From the NCBI GenBank assembly GCA_900754525.1, contig CAAEDE010000073.1, forward strand, positions 1 through 6,456: 6,456 bases of DNA. The letters are read 5' to 3'. The DNA is from an uncultured Collinsella sp. (GTDB taxonomy: Bacteria > Actinomycetota > Coriobacteriia > Coriobacteriales > Coriobacteriaceae). The translations under genes were made by a program, and so were the position numbers. This document shows positions 6,143 through 6,456 of this stretch, in pieces. How positions within the stretch are numbered: position 1 is the first letter of the stretch; the number at the start of each line of letters is the position of its first letter. The notes beneath the pieces were generated by a model, which saw only the letters and a list, made by a program, of their open reading frames with translations, ran no database searches and was not told the origin of the DNA.

Positions 6143-6330
6143 ATGAGATAGGACAAAGAAATGTTCAGTCGGACATATGTCGAGACAATCCGATCCGAAC
6201 CATCAAAACGCCGCCCGCTGCTATGGCTGGTTATGCACAACGAACCAACGTTTCGTAATACAGTAGCGCATTTTATGCACGATTTGGGGCTAATTCCGGT
6301 TAACGGTCGAGAATTTCTTTAGTTGGGCGA

Positions 6331-6370
6331 AGTATGTGGGGATATTTTGACTCTGTTACAAATATGTAAA
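6331..6370 (-). promoter_or_regulatory. Candidate opp promoter(s), weak
   Basis: Two overlapping minus-strand matches are seen: TTTACA (6370-6365) with 17 nt to AAATAT (6347-6342), and GTAACA (6359-6354) with 17 nt to CATACT (6336-6331). Each matches about 8 of 12 sigma-70-type consensus bases. They would give a leader of roughly 200 nt. Both overlap the inverted repeat at 6356-6369. A competing -10-like TAAAAT lies at 6275-6270 but lacks a -35. None is strong enough to be certain. Confidence 0.25.
6356..6369. promoter_or_regulatory. Inverted repeat, possible operator
   Basis: TTACA (6356-6360) and TGTAA (6365-6369) form a dyad with a 4-bp AATA spacer, inside the looser near-symmetric stretch TGTTACAAATATGTAAACA (6354-6372). 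It overlaps the candidate -35 elements, where a repressor would act. No specific regulator family can be assigned, and short A/T-rich dyads arise by chance. Confidence 0.3.
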
Positions 6371-6413
6371 CAAAAGGCTCTGTTAGACCAGGATTGACAT
6401 GCCGACCTGCCGG

Positions 6414-6456
6414 CTAACTCGCCGTCTCCCCGTCGGGCGCCGGCATCTTGACCCTC
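6414..6456 (-). CDS. 3' end of an unidentified upstream minus-strand gene (partial, cut by the right edge)
   Basis: From the right edge a minus-strand frame encodes RVKMPAPDGETAS and stops at TAG (6414-6416). Of its 13 sense codons, 12 end in G or C, a strong coding signature, and base composition changes sharply from A/T-rich to G/C-rich at about 6400, where coding sequence would begin. Thirteen residues are too few to name a product. No proper terminator follows: GCCG (6401-6404) and CGGC (6411-6414) make only a 4-bp hairpin without a U run. If real, this gene lies upstream of opp on the same strand and some read-through is possible. The opposite-strand reading is a weaker alternative. Confidence 0.4.
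   Translation of the reverse strand, partial: RVKMPAPDGETAS

Larger units (their letters stand above)
6131..6413 (-). other. Non-coding control region and leader of the opp operon
   Basis: About 283 nt without a convincing gene, noticeably richer in A/T than the coding regions on either side. It contains, from the gene outward: the strong ribosome site AAGGAGG (6136-6142); a hairpin (6163-6200) in which TCGGA pairs with TCCGA and GTTC with GAAC; two copies of TTATGCAC (6231-6238 and 6273-6280); an A/T-rich -10-like TAAAAT (minus strand, 6270-6275); and promoter-like elements near 6331-6370 overlapping an inverted repeat. No T-box, riboswitch or RNA gene was recognised. Confidence 0.6.

Noticed and set aside
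4484..6151. Plus-strand open frame of 555 codons antisense to oppA
   Set aside because: It mirrors oppA almost exactly; its Val/Leu/Gly/Asp-rich repetitive product has no recognisable domain, whereas oppA has a signal peptide, family motifs and a consensus ribosome site.
6172..6181. Perfect 10-bp palindrome GACATATGTC upstream of oppA
   Set aside because: Several such palindromes are expected by chance in a window this size and the symmetry does not extend further; it is mentioned only as part of the leader hairpin.
6394..6456. Perfect TTGACA (6394-6399) and an ATG at 6399 starting a plus-strand frame (MPTCRLTRR...)
   Set aside because: No acceptable -10 lies 16-18 nt downstream, the ATG overlaps the -35, and the frame is Arg-rich with weaker third-position bias than the opposing minus-strand tail. 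More sequence to the right would settle it.
1..6456. Search for CRISPR repeats, insertion sequences, tRNA/rRNA, toxin-antitoxin, defence genes or a biosynthetic cluster
   Set aside because: No regularly spaced repeats, transposase motifs, RNA gene signatures or unexplained coding stretches were seen. The five opp genes and their spacers account for nearly the whole window.

Overview
The window carries one complete oligopeptide/dipeptide ABC importer operon, oppA-oppB-oppC-oppD-oppF, read entirely from the minus strand, so transcription runs from right to left. Fragments of two neighbouring genes appear at the edges. The G/C-rich third codon positions, strong AAGGAGG-type ribosome binding sites, the lipoprotein signal on the binding protein and the overall protein style suggest a high-GC Gram-positive anaerobe. 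A gut Coriobacteriia (Collinsella-like) is my best guess. That is inference, since no rRNA or marker gene is present.

Layout from the right edge, in transcription order: (1) 6414-6456, a probable 3' end of an upstream minus-strand gene; (2) 6131-6413, an AT-richer non-coding region with weak promoter candidates, an inverted repeat, an 8-bp direct repeat and a leader hairpin; (3) oppA, 6130-4454, the lipid-anchored peptide-binding protein; (4) 4298-4453, a 156-nt spacer with three consecutive hairpins, one of them very strong, plus a small hairpin over the oppB ribosome binding site; (5) oppB, oppC, oppD and oppF, packed with gaps of 14, 2 and 0 nt; (6) a near-ideal bidirectional terminator at 85-129; (7) 1-72, the probable 3' end of a convergent plus-strand gene.

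OppA captures peptides outside the cell and delivers them to the OppB/OppC membrane channel. OppD and OppF hydrolyse ATP to drive import. Both ATPases have complete catalytic motifs and a four-cysteine C-terminal cluster. The long oppA-oppB spacer with stable RNA structure is the usual arrangement for making binding protein in excess over the membrane complex.

I looked for an undescribed system and did not find one: this is a conventional nutrient-uptake operon. The details most worth a second look are the structured oppA-oppB spacer, the single in-frame stop codon separating oppD from oppF, a possible Tat-type lipoprotein signal and unusual cysteine content in OppA, and an acidic insertion in the outer loop of OppB. 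All other long open frames, including plus-strand frames of 770 and 555 codons, are antisense shadows of these genes.
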